Source of the DNA: Agrypnia vestita
Lineage: Eukaryota > Arthropoda > Insecta > Trichoptera > Phryganeidae
Direction of reading: 5' to 3'
Assembly: GCA_016648135.1 (NCBI GenBank)
Contig: JADDOH010000133.1
Span: 558,001 to 622,000 of the forward strand
Length of the DNA: 64,000 bases
The stretch's first letter is position 1. The number at the start of each line of letters is the position of its first letter. A model generated the notes under the pieces. The model did no database searches, was not told the DNA's origin, and worked only from the letters and a program-made list of their open reading frames with translations. Shown one piece after another: positions 54,587 through 63,480 of this stretch. The position numbers and the translations under genes are program-made.

Positions 54587-55072
54587 TTTTTTTTATTTAT
54601 CTTAATTATTTAGTTCCGCACATAATGTTGTGTGGGCTAATAACACGATTTCGCTCAAACCTATTCCATTCCGTCTAGTCATTTAAAAGTTTTTACAATA
54701 AATTTTTTGCACTCCCGTTTAAACCTCCTTACATTCCACCGTGTTTTGAATTTCCTTTGGCAGGCGATCGAAGATTTTTAGACCTTCGCACATCATACAA
54801 TTTTGTGAGGTATTTTTATTTTTCTTCGGAAGTCTTGTGTTGTCGCTTCCTCTTATATTGTAAGAATGAAAATCATCGAAGTATTTGGATACTAATCCGT
54901 GTTTCATTTTAAGTATTTGTACCAACACATTATACTTTATTCTTTGATTTACTGTTTCTAGTCGTAGGGCATTCAACATTTTTGTTCTCTTATTACACTT
55001 CAATATTATGCGCATCGCTCTGTTTTGTACTATTTGAAATATCGATTCGATCTTCACACCATACAAAGTATT
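54587..55072 (-). pseudogene. LINE reverse transcriptase C-terminal domain with poly-A tail (lineage L6)
   Basis: The minus frame from about 55072 reads YGVKIESIFQIVQNRAMRII, then MLNALRLETVNQRIKYNVLV, then HSYNIRGSDNTRLPKKNKNT and GLKIFDRLPKEIQNTV. A frameshift near 54725 leads to RFKRECKKFIVKTFK and a stop at 54681-54679. QNRAMR, VNQR, YNxR, RLP and NxLPKEI-type words are the conserved C-terminal landmarks of Jockey/CR1/L2-group LINE polymerases. About 80 bp of 3' UTR follows, and the copy ends in an A-run at 54587-54594. The 5' end is truncated. It is a separate lineage from the other LINE fragments in the window. Confidence 0.88.
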
Positions 55073-55219
55073 TCAACAGATTCTTTAGATTCAGCTGTCG
55101 CGGTGTACTGATCTATAGATCTGCTCTCAAGACACAAAGAATACTAGTTCTAGAGCTTAAACTCGTCGTATAAAAATATAACAAAAAAACAGTTTTTTTA
55201 GAATATATTTTTTTTCATA
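55073..55219. other. Unassigned spacer
   Basis: Nothing recognised. Confidence 0.4.
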
Positions 55220-55542
55220 TCCTGGGTTATTTTCAAAACATTAATAACCTCGCAGGACTATATTCCTGCCTTGATTATGAGTCGAAAACATTTGAGTAAC
55301 CATGACCTTATATCAATAGTTATGGAGATATGCGACATCAAAGTTTGCATATTTTTTAAAAATATTTCCGACTTAACCTTCGAATTCATATTGGAATTTC
55401 TGCACGGTTTTTATCAATTTATTCAACTTCTATTGAAACGAATGAATTTCTCGTAATCGATATAAGTTACTGTAATGATAGTTCAACGTTTTGTAAAAAA
55501 TAAGTCATTATATTGAAAAAAAAGGCAAACTCTGATATTGCA
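55220..55542. mobile_element. Family B element, left part of a split copy
   Basis: TCCTGGGTTATTTTCAAAAC, ATTCCTGCCTTGATTATGAG, TAGTTATGGAGATATGCGAC and GTTACTGTAATGATAGTTCA, stopping at GATATTGCA (about 55542). The missing remainder (ATCTCCATAATTATTGATAT to the terminus) is found at 57643-57752, so the Penelope-like element lies inside it. Confidence 0.85.
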
Positions 55543-55574
55543 AAGATAAGAATTGATAAGATTGATAAGAAGAA

Positions 55575-55908
55575 ATGAATTTGTTATCAAAAGGTTTAAA
55601 CTATAATTTACACATTGATAACAATTCTAAAAATTTAGAGTTATTGGCAGTTGATTTAAATTGTGCTTTGAAGAATTTAATAATAACTTAAAGAAGATAA
55701 TTCTGTCCAATATAAATGTGGTGAAGTTTAAAAAAAAATTAAATCAAATATTCATAATGTTAACCAAAATCAATTTAATTTGGAAAAAAAGCATGCATTG
55801 AATATATCTAAAGTTATACGTGAAAATAATTTAATTATTACAAAAGCTGATAAAGGTAATACTTTAATTATCATGGACAAAGTAGACTATGGATTTTCTA
55901 AAAAATAA
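55575..55908 (+). pseudogene. Penelope-like element, N-terminal polymerase region (broken)
   Basis: Two frames follow each other. ATG 55575 to a stop at 55689-55691 gives MNLLSKGLNYNLHID and LELLAVDLNCALKNL. After a frameshift, 55789-55908 gives KHALNISKVIRENNLIITKA, continuing DKGNTLIIMDKVDY before a stop. KADKGNT followed by a hydrophobic strand and MDKxxY is a hallmark just upstream of the fingers in Penelope-type polymerases. About 100 bp between the two pieces does not align to either frame. It cannot be expressed as one protein. Confidence 0.85.
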
Positions 55909-56004
55909 GAGATAATTTTGAAAGAGTGGAAAAAATCCTATTAATAAATGTCAAGAAAAAATAAAAGATATTTTGAAAACTTGTAAAAGTGAAACTATTG
56001 CTGA

Positions 56005-57006
56005 ATGGTTACAAAAAATAGATTAATGTTAAAAAATCCACAAATTCCTAAATTATATATTCTATTAAAAATTCATGAAATTGATCGACCTATTAGACCA
56101 GTTGTATCTAATTATAATGCACCTAGTAGTAAATTATCAACTATATTAAACAAAATAATTGTTGAAAGTAATATTTTTAAACCTTTATATACCATTAAAA
56201 ATTCTCTTGAATTGGTTGACCATTTAAAAGTATTGAATATTCCAAATAATTCATTTTTAGTTTCATTTGATGTTGTAAATTTGTTTCCTAGTGTTCCAAT
56301 CGAAGAAAGTAAAATTATTATTAATGAATTATTAAATTCTTCAAATATTTGTAAAGATTTATCTAATGATTTGAATAGACTTTTTAACGTTGTTTTAAAT
56401 CAAAATTAATTTCAATTTGATAATACTATTTTTAAACAAAATGAGGGTTTGGCAATGGGTTCTAGTATAAGTCCTTTAGTGGCTGATATATTTTTAAATA
56501 ACTTAGAGAAAAGAATTTTTAATAGTTCTGCTTTATTATTAAAATATGTATTTTTTTGGAAAAGATATGTTGATGACATTTTATGTTTATGGATTGGTAC
56601 TGAAAGACAACTAAAATTTTTTCTTAATTTCTTAAATAAACTACATAAAAAGATTAAATTTACCACAGAAATACAAAATTCTAGCATAATTTTTTTGGAT
56701 TTGAATATTTAAATTGTTAATAATAAAATTGATTTTAACATATTTCGTAAAGATACATATACAGATATAGATATACACTATTCTTCTAAACATCCATATT
56801 CTCAAAAATTGACAACTTTTCATTCAATGTTAAAAAGATTAATTAATATTCCATTATCTGTTGATAATTTTAAAATTGAATTAAAAATTATTAAACAGAT
56901 CGCGTTTAATTATGGTTATGATAAAAAATTAATTGATATTATGTTAAATAAAAAGTACAAGAATTTTTTTTTAATCTTTTGTTTACCCTTCAATTTTCGA
57001 TTCTGA
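56005..57006 (+). pseudogene. Penelope-like element, reverse transcriptase core
   Basis: A single reading frame interrupted by TAA at 56407-56409 and 56710-56712. Conserved blocks in order are IPKLYILLKIHEIDRPIRPV (residues about 14-33), motif A FDVVNLFPSVP (88-98, catalytic Asp), then GLAMGSSISPLVADIF (motif B). Motif C YVDD (codons at 56566-56577) carries the catalytic Asp pair, and FLDLNI follows. RT motifs of this exact style (FDV..LFPSVP, LAMGSSISP, YVDD) separate Penelope-like elements from LINEs and LTR elements. Both stops fall where family members have ordinary codons, so they are point decay. The frame shifts before the endonuclease. Confidence 0.93.
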
Positions 57007-57073
57007 TAAACATTGGAGGAAAATTATATTTATAAATAATGAAATTTCTAATTCAATAGTTAAAAATTTTCAA

Positions 57074-57484
57074 ATGTTATTCAACCAGCTTTTCATACTA
57101 ATAATAAATTTTAAAAAATACATATTAAATAATAAAGATAAGGATAATTTTTTAAAAAAATCGGGTGTTTATAAATTAATTTTTAATGATTGTGATTATT
57201 TTTATATAGGAAAAACGTGTAGAAATTTTGAAATTAGAGTTAAGGAACACTTAAGGTGTTTAACTAGTAATAATTATACTGAATTTTCTAATCATCTTTT
57301 GGCTATGGATCATTCTTTTGATATTAATAAGGGTTTACAAATTTTACATACAAATTATACAGAATCACAATTTGATAAATTAGAAATTTTGGAAATAAGA
57401 AAGAGTGTAAATAGTAAATTGAATATTATAAATAATCAGGTCCTTTTTGCAAATAGTTACCTTTTAAATTTATTTTCATGTTAA
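57074..57484 (+). pseudogene. Penelope-like element, GIY-YIG endonuclease
   Basis: A 136-codon frame, shifted by one base relative to the polymerase. It contains GVYKLIFNDCDYFYIGKTCR (GVY, ten residues, YIG), followed by an Arg and VKEHLRCL. This matches the GIY-YIG single-strand nicking domain fused to Penelope-type polymerases. The frame is intact to a stop at 57482-57484. The domain would nick target DNA to prime reverse transcription, but with the polymerase broken this copy is not autonomous. It lies 77 bp before the hammerhead-like motif. Confidence 0.9.
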
Positions 57485-57547
57485 TTAGGTACTTTATATT
57501 ATCATTTTCCATTTAATATTTTGAACTATACTTCGATTTTTAAATAT

Positions 57548-57612
57548 TATTTTTGTTATCCTGACGAAGAAGCCATTGGCTTCGAAACATGTTGAATTTT
57601 TTCAATAAATAA
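57548..57612 (+). ncRNA. Hammerhead-ribozyme-like motif of the Penelope-like element
   Basis: CTGACGA (57561-57567), one A, a perfect GAAGCC/GGCTTC stem with loop ATT (57569-57583), GAAA (57584-57587), CATG, TT. ACATGT is a self-complementary helix III, with the predicted cut after T57593. Helix I: TC/GA next to the core, then TTATTTTTG (about 57548-57556) with CAATAAATAA (57603-57612) after an internal loop. Hammerheads with short palindromic helix III that act as dimers are known in Penelope-like termini. The extra A before stem II departs from the canonical core, so activity is unproven. Confidence 0.6.
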
Positions 57613-57642
57613 GTGGTTTTAACAAAGTTAATTTATATCAAT

Positions 57643-57752
57643 TATCTCCATAATTATTGATATAAGTCACGGCTGCTTAAGATTTTCGACTCATAATCAA
57701 GGCAAGAATATAGTCCTTCGAGATTATTAATGTTCTCCAAATAACTCTGTAT
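57643..57752. mobile_element. Family B element, right part of the split copy
   Basis: ATCTCCATAATTATTGATAT, TTTTCGACTCATAATCAAGG, GAGATTATTAATGTTCTCCA and AATAACTCTGTATAAT. It is the reverse complement of the left end at 55220 and completes that copy. Confidence 0.85.
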
Positions 57753-57767
57753 AATAAAGTATGTTTG

Positions 57768-57885
57768 AGTAGCTTGATGGACTGGTGGTCAACTGATCTC
57801 ACAGTCGAAGGTATGAATCTCACTGTAAGGCACCAAGTTATTCCTATTTTCATAGCACAAGTGTTTAGCTTAGTTTCAAAATACA
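57768..57885 (+). repeat. tRNA-derived SINE (family D)
   Basis: AGCTTGATGGACTGGTGGTC aligns with the A-box-like part of 59872-60001. GTATGAATCTCACTGTAAGG is the decayed B-box region. GTTATTCCTATTTTCATAGC then ACAAGTGTTTAGCTTAG is the shared body. It lies directly after the family B terminus. Confidence 0.75.
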
Positions 57886-57984
57886 TAATACGAATATTGA
57901 TGTAACAAGTATTCCATGGACGCACCTCAATTTTTTTGTCATATGTATATTTATTTAAATCAATCAAGTTTGTTAGATATATTA

Positions 57985-58243
57985 TCTGTAAAATACACAT
58001 ATACAAAAACTGGAAAGACTTCGGTGGCTGGGTCATGTGGAGAGAATGTCCGAGCATCAAGCACCAAAGAACTGCTGAACTCAAGGCCAATAGGGCGAAG
58101 GAGCTTAGGAAGGCCAAAATTAAGATGGAGTGACAACGTCCTCAAAGATATCTCTGGATAGGAAAATTATTGAAAAGGAAAATTATTGAAGAGGCCAAGA
58201 CCCACCAAGGGTTGTAGTGCCAAGAATGATGATGATGATATAC
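57985..58243 (+). pseudogene. LINE lineage L4 C-terminal fragment with ATG-repeat tail
   Basis: Frames combine to give LRWLGHVERMSEHQAP and KELLNSRPIGRRSLGRPKLR, then WSDNVLKDIS and a KTHQGL-type end. GATGATGATGATA (about 58228-58240) is the 3' tail. WLGHVERM and GRPKLRW are the LINE C-terminal landmarks also found at 25795 and 20755. The 5' end is truncated at about 57985. Confidence 0.8.
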
Positions 58244-59307
58244 ATATAATATATATGAAGCAATATTTTGATATTTTTTTCTATAATTGAGAAATCTCTT
58301 CTCCGTACAAAATTTGATAGAGAAAAGAACTGATTCTGCACTGTCCTTTACAATAATTTCGAGAACATGAAAGGTTTTAAGAGATTATTGCCTTGACACT
58401 TGATTTTGAAAATATACAAAAGATATTTTATTATATTGACTTGTTAACTTGACACAAAAGTCCTTAAATTTAAGTGTTAGCGCAGGTTAAAAGACATCGA
58501 ATGTCATTTGTAAAGCGGCATCAAGAAATCAACAAATTTTACTGGTATTGTTAATGTAATAATCTTATTTCGGGATGAGGTTGCTCCAAGTAAAGACTTT
58601 GTTCTCGTAAGTATTTATTCGGTAACAACAATGGTAGTAAAAGAGGCTCGACTCGACATTCACGCGCCTTTTTATACATTCTCTCTCTCTGTCATGCAGT
58701 CTCTTTCTGGCGTCGCGACATACGTTCCTCAGATCTATTACATATATAATATTATAACCCCTCTGTCTACTCTCGGGCAGGGATGGCGTTGTAGCCGGTA
58801 AATCTGTTGTAGCCGAAGTTAAGGTAAATAGTTTGCAACAGCAGCCAGATTGGGAATCCAAAGGGAATTGGTTCTATTTACATACGTATATTGTTTACAT
58901 AATATAATATGCATCACATAATATCCTATCATAACACAAATGGTATAAATTACTAGGAGACCGGTGTATGTTGTATTTGTGCGTGAATATGTTAAGGGGA
59001 AAATTTTTGAAACATAAATGTTCGCATGGTAAATATCACAATTATTTTCACATTTTGTAAATGTAGGTACTGCATCCGTCAGAAATAAATTTTATAAATG
59101 TGGAAAATAGGTGGGCATCTTGAATGACAAGCAATAGTACCAAGGTAAAAATAATTTTTTAAAAATTAAGAGGAGAAATTTATGACGGTCAATATTATTA
59201 TACAATACAGTATTTTGCTAATTTCGATTATAATCGACAAATTTCCTGTGCGCATGTCTTATAGGTATGTAAAAATGAATGGGTAATTTTTTATTTTATC
59301 AATTTAC
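58244..59307. other. Unassigned sequence
   Basis: Nothing recognised. The minus frame 58565-58861 has no domain I know. Confidence 0.5.
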
Positions 59308-59485
59308 CTTTTTTTTAACTTTTACGCTTCAATAGGCCAAGAGGCCCAATTACAGAAGCGGAAAACATCACAAAAGACCCAGGCTTGTGCAAATCACATA
59401 GATTAATTGTGACCTCACCGGGAATCGAACCCGGATCCCTCGGTGTGAGAAGCCAGTGTCATATCCACTTGGCTACGATGGGCTG
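59308..59485 (-). repeat. tRNA-Glu-like SINE
   Basis: On the minus strand the head GTAGCCAAGTGGATATGACA (A-box-like) is followed by GGCTTCTCACACCGAGGGAT and the B-box GGTTCGATTCCCGG. The body is GACCCAGGCTTGTGCAAATC-type sequence, ending in an A-run (59309-59316 as T on the plus strand). The 7-bp acceptor stem does not pair and the unit continues into an unrelated body, so it is a SINE and not a tRNA gene. It differs from family D in head and body. Confidence 0.75.
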
Positions 59486-59871
59486 TTATTTTTAACAAGT
59501 TTTAACGAATATGTCTGATGTTGAACAAATACCATATTAATTTTGCCAACATTAATTAATCCTTAAAAAAACATCATGAAAATTTTGAATTCTAAAAACA
59601 CTAATAAATAATATCACATTTTAGTCCACTTCACCAATCATAGAGCTTTTTGCGGAAAAAATATCCACTTCCCGCTATAGCGCCCCGCCTGACCTACCCA
59701 ATTAGATTGATAAATTTTGGATTTAAGTTAGTTATTACCTATACCTAATGATGAGAGGGACTGCTCATCTCTAAACTATAGCAGTAATTTGATAACTCAT
59801 ATTGAGTGTGTGTGTATTACAAAGTTAAAATAAAACCTATTTTAAAGTATAATGTTGCACCATATAAAACT
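59486..59871. other. Unassigned AT-rich sequence
   Basis: Nothing recognised. Confidence 0.5.
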
Positions 59872-60001
59872 AATAAATAAAACTAAGCTAAACGCTTGTG
59901 CTATGAAAATAGGACTAACTTGCTTGTCTGGAGTGAGGTTCGAACACGCGACCTTTGGATCACGAGGCGAGAGTCCTAACCACAAGACCAACAAGCTACT
60001 C
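59872..60001 (-). repeat. tRNA-derived SINE (family D), best copy
   Basis: Minus strand: GTAGCTTGTTGGTCTTGTGG, then TTAGGACTCTCGCCTCGTGA and CGCGTGTTCGAACCTCAC (B-box). The body CAAGTTAGTCCTATTTTCAT followed by AGCACAAGCGTTTAGCTTAG comes next. A- and B-boxes are recognisable, so the polymerase III promoter could still work. No matching acceptor stem, hence not a tRNA gene. Confidence 0.8.
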
Positions 60002-60197
60002 TTTTGTTTATTTTTTTATTATTATTACCTATATTATTAATTATTTTAAAATACGCATTCGTAAAATTATTACGTAAGCCGACACCTCGTCGTCCGAAGT
60101 TGCATATTAATTAGTATAGAAGTAATACAGCATATTTTATAGAAAAAGTGAATCTGCGGTAAGTCGATTTGGAGGGATTTTACTAAAATGTACATTT
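60002..60197. other. Unassigned AT-rich spacer
   Basis: Nothing recognised. Confidence 0.4.
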
Positions 60198-60964
60198 TTT
60201 TTAACGAAATTTAAAATAAATTATATTTTAATAAATATTATTATTAAGTTCTACGGGTTAACTACTTTTAGGTGTTACAGCTGTTTCGGCTTATATATAC
60301 CACGTACAAACGACTTTTATAATTTATAATTTTTTAAGTTACCCCTTCCCCTTTAGAGTAATTAGATATTTGTGGTGAAGCCCTACATTAATGTTCGTTT
60401 TTTCCCGGGCACTTATTATTAAAGGTGCCTCGGTTAACGTTATGCTTAATTATCAAAATTCCCCGTTTTCTGCAAGTGTAATTTATAAATATTATTTTGA
60501 TTTATGTCTTTGATTTTTGTTTTTTTTTTTAAATATTGAGAAGTGGAGAGAAGATCATTTTTTGTTGATTGTTTAAAAGTTTAATATTTGGATCCTTTTT
60601 ATATTTATTTATTTCTAATTGCTGAAGTAAATTCATCCTAAAACCTTTTGTTTCTATATGCAAAGGTTTCGGCTCATTTTCACCTAGCGGGACGTGGTTT
60701 TCATTTAATAAATGGGCCACAAATTTTGACTCTAAATTTTTATTTTTATAGCAGCGCATGTGTTCCGCGAATCTAGTTAAAAAAGACCTTCCCGTTTGTC
60801 CTTTATATGTGACATTGCAATCTTTATGATTACAAGTTAATTTGTATATGCCACTGTTTTCTAATTTAGGTGTTTTGCTTTTAGAACACCTAAACACCGT
60901 AACCCGTAGAACTTAATAATAATATTTATTAAAATTTAATTTATTTTAAATTTCGCTAAAAATA
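60198..60964 (-). mobile_element. Penelope-like fragment flanked by inverted repeats
   Basis: TTAACGAAATTTAAAATAAA to TTAAGTTCTACGGGTTAA (60200-60261) is inverted at TAACCCGTAGAACTTAATAA to TTTAAATTTCGCTAAA (60899-60960), about 62 bp each with few differences. Between them lies a minus-strand GIY-YIG frame. GCCGAAACAGCTGTAACACC on the minus strand near 60272-60291 resembles the GAAAC part of Penelope 3' termini. Terminal repeats in direct or inverted arrangement are known for Penelope-like elements. Confidence 0.75.
60529..60897 (-). pseudogene. Penelope-type GIY-YIG endonuclease fragment
   Basis: A 122-codon frame with SGIYKLTCNHKDCNVTYKGQ, then TGRSFLTRFAEHMRCY, then FVAHLLNENH and LQQLEINKYK. 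GIY, 11-12 residues, Y-x-G then GQTGRSF...RF.EH is the Penelope GIY-YIG pattern. YIG is replaced by YKG, which may damage the active site. The polymerase is missing upstream and the frame begins at the inverted repeat. It belongs to a different, less AT-rich Penelope lineage than the 57074 domain. Confidence 0.88.
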
Positions 60965-61279
60965 AATATGGAGTTCTACAAATTAAACACAAAAACCATA
61001 AATAAAATGTACTTATAATAACTTCGCCCATGTCTTATTATCGACACTTTCTGTATGTATACAAGCCAATGGACCATATTCTATTAAACTTGTGGTCTAG
61101 GTAGTTTTTTTTTTAACAGAAACATCTTTGAACACACGAGAGTTAATTTAAACTGTAGAAGGTCCCCGCCACACGAATTCAGGTTACTTTTTCCAATAAG
61201 GAAAAACGTCCTCCGTAAAATTGCCGCGTTTTTGGAGAAACAGATGACGTATCTGGTAACGGATCAAGTGGTACCTGAT
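60965..61279. other. Unassigned sequence
   Basis: Nothing recognised. Confidence 0.45.
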
Positions 61280-61490
61280 TTATTATTATCAACTATCCCG
61301 ATTTTGAATATCTGTCTGTCCGTAACTCGCTGGAATTTCAACAACACCACTGATGATGACTAGCCACTAATGAGGCCCGGGCGCCCGAGTATGACACGTC
61401 AATCAGTGCGCGGCTGATGTCACATGCAAGAGTCGTTATTAATTATTATGTCCGGTAATTTTTCACAAGTTTGCTGCTAGTTACGGTTAA
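61280..61490 (+). repeat. Family G dispersed repeat, copy 2
   Basis: TTATCAACTATCCCGATTTT, TGATGATGACTAGCCACTAA, GGCCCGGGCGCCCGAGTATG, TCGTTATTAATTATTATGTC and TTTTTCACAAGTTTGCTGCT align in order with 5360-5560, 56 kb away. Confidence 0.7.
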
Positions 61491-62046
61491 ATTAACCATT
61501 TATTGTTTAACATCATAGTGATAATTACAAATTAGCCTATTACATATGATTCTAGCTTTTTTTCTGATTTTAACTGTTTAATTAACAAATAAAAATGTCA
61601 ATTTATAAAAAATATCTTAATGTAAAAGAATCAACTAGGCACACGTTCCATGTTTTCTTATCACCTCCGCATTGAGACGTACGCCACCTGTGGGAAAAGT
61701 AAGAAATGTGTGTTTGATAAATTTAAGTGTCACTTCGGACAACCTTTAAGACAAGAAAAATCGGATTTCAGATGTCAGTCATGACACGTAGCTTATACGC
61801 GACATTTCTGGCAAACGGAGAAACTATTTTCCTTTTAAAAATCTGTACTATTTGACCCACGGCGTCCACCGACGATGGAAGGGATGGAGGTTGCCAAGGG
61901 GGTTGAACGATAATAATTTATAAATCATCCCCACGAATTACAGCAGCAAATGAAGACGAATGAACGGAAAGTTTCTAACTTTAATCGAGCTTTAGCATAT
62001 TAATAATTTATCTGTAGTTTAGTTCTTCACGAAACAAACATATTGT
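61491..62046. other. Unassigned sequence, partly GC-balanced
   Basis: 61640-62000 is less AT-rich (GGCGTCCACCGACGATGGAA, GGTTGCCAAGGGGGTTGAAC) and ends TTTAATCGAGCTTTAGCATA and TTAATAATTTATCTG. No repeat recognised. Possibly another unique island. Confidence 0.35.
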
Positions 62047-62264
62047 GGGGTATAAAATCAAAGGCAGCAATATCAAAAAATGTTTTGAATGGAGTTACAG
62101 AGGATTACTAATTTAAAATATACTGAATTCTATATTTTATGTATCTATCCCTTTCAAAGTCATTTTTCCTATAAAATCTCGAATTCAGTAGATTATTAAT
62201 CAGTAATCCTCGATGATTGCATTAATTTTTTTTGGATATTGCTGGCTTTGCTTTTGTACCCCCT
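62047..62264. mobile_element. Family E inverted-repeat element, complete copy
   Basis: GGGGTATAAAATCAAAGGCA to TTTGCTTTTGTACCCCC are inverted. Inside, GCAATATCAAAAA, GAGGATTACTAATTTAAAAT and GAATTCTATA on the left match TGAATTCAGTAGATTATTAA, TCCTCGATGATTGCATTAAT and GGATATTGCTGGC on the right. About 218 bp, palindromic for much of its length, non-coding. It matches 34126-34430. Confidence 0.8.
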
Positions 62265-63089
62265 ACATTATATATTTAAAGCGTTCCGTATCGCATGGCT
62301 ACTAAAAATAAACAAAACATTATTTTTTTGTTTTGTATTATAGTTCATTTTCTTAATTATATAAGGTTATAAAAAATTACCATTTTCCTTCATTATTTAC
62401 AGGTTATTTTGTAGGTATTTTTAAAATTTGTCTGAAGGCATCTTATAGTTTTATTTCAAATTAGTATGTTTTACTAAAAAAAAAGAAGAAAAAATAGTAT
62501 TATTTATTACAATAAATGTGTTTAATGATTTGATTATTGATTTTAAGAATAAATTCACTTTTATTGATGATAATATTACGATACGAGTATCGCGTACAAT
62601 GGACACATTAAGGTTTCTTTAATCGATAGTTTTCCTCTAGTATGTTATTCACCGTACGTGCAAATACTTATTTTAACTTATTTTAAATACTTATTTTTCT
62701 ATACTTATCTGGACCATAACATATTCATTCTGCTGTAACGCTGTCTATCCAGCTTATTTTAAGCAATCTGTGGATCTAGACTAGCATCCGATGCTTCAAG
62801 TTACCTTGTAGTAATACTAGGTTCTTCAACAGTGATGGTCCCCTTTTCTCTGGACCCCGATTTCTAGCAATCTTTCTTTACATTATGAGATGCAAGAAGA
62901 CGCAGATATTTTACATTTATTATTTATTTAACTGATTATGATTTCAATTCTACCAGGCCTACGTCTGAACCTAGCGACACGTGTCCAATAGCCAAAAGGA
63001 GAAAAATATGATCACTGCAAAAAAAATGTAATCAGGCTTGCCCTGGTTCAATTAATCTCGGAGGCTTAATAAACCCAGAGGCTGGCTGA
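62265..63089. other. Unassigned AT-rich sequence
   Basis: Nothing recognised. Confidence 0.5.
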
Positions 63090-63480
63090 TGAACGTTTGC
63101 GGATGTTGCCAACATTTTTAATTTACGATTTTTCAAAAAAAATTGTTTTCTTCGTCTTCAGCCGGTGCCAGATTGCCGGCCGAGACGTGCCCTCCTTTAA
63201 TGAGACGCCTCTTCGGCATGAGCGCAGAATGAAAAATGGATCAAATAAATCTTGGCCGAGAAAAAATTATATATTCATAGCAGACATAAAATTTGAAACA
63301 ATTTTTAATCCGGTCTTAACGGTATTCATTACCGCCACTGCGCAACAGTCCCCTGCGGAGCCGAGAAGGGGGAGTGGGGCTTTTCAATTAATTAGCTAAT
63401 TAACTTAAAAAACAGATCTAGGCAGCAATGCGAGTCTTTCAAACTGGACTCGTAGATTAAAGAATACGATGCCCATTCAC
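63090..63480. other. GC-balanced unique island
   Basis: GCCAGATTGCCGGCCGAGAC, GAGAAGGGGGAGTGGGGCTT and TCAATTAATTAGCTAATTAA (63386-63405, a palindromic cluster of homeodomain TAATTA cores). The 100-codon plus frame 63097-63399 is not protein-like. Confidence 0.4.

Larger units (their letters stand above)
55543..57642 (+). mobile_element. Penelope-like retroelement, nearly full length
   Basis: About 2.1 kb, bounded on both sides by the two halves of a family B repeat. In order it contains N-terminal fragments, a reverse transcriptase, a GIY-YIG endonuclease and a 3' hammerhead-like motif. This is the canonical arrangement of an endonuclease-containing Penelope-like element. There are only two in-frame stops in the main polymerase frame and a few frameshifts, so it is fairly young. 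The coding part is strikingly A/T-rich, more so than its neighbours. The 5' end may be truncated, since no 5' repeat of the terminus is seen. Confidence 0.92.

Noticed and set aside
59405..59485. tRNA-Glu gene
   Set aside because: A- and B-boxes are present, but the acceptor stem does not pair and the unit continues into a SINE body with an A-tail.
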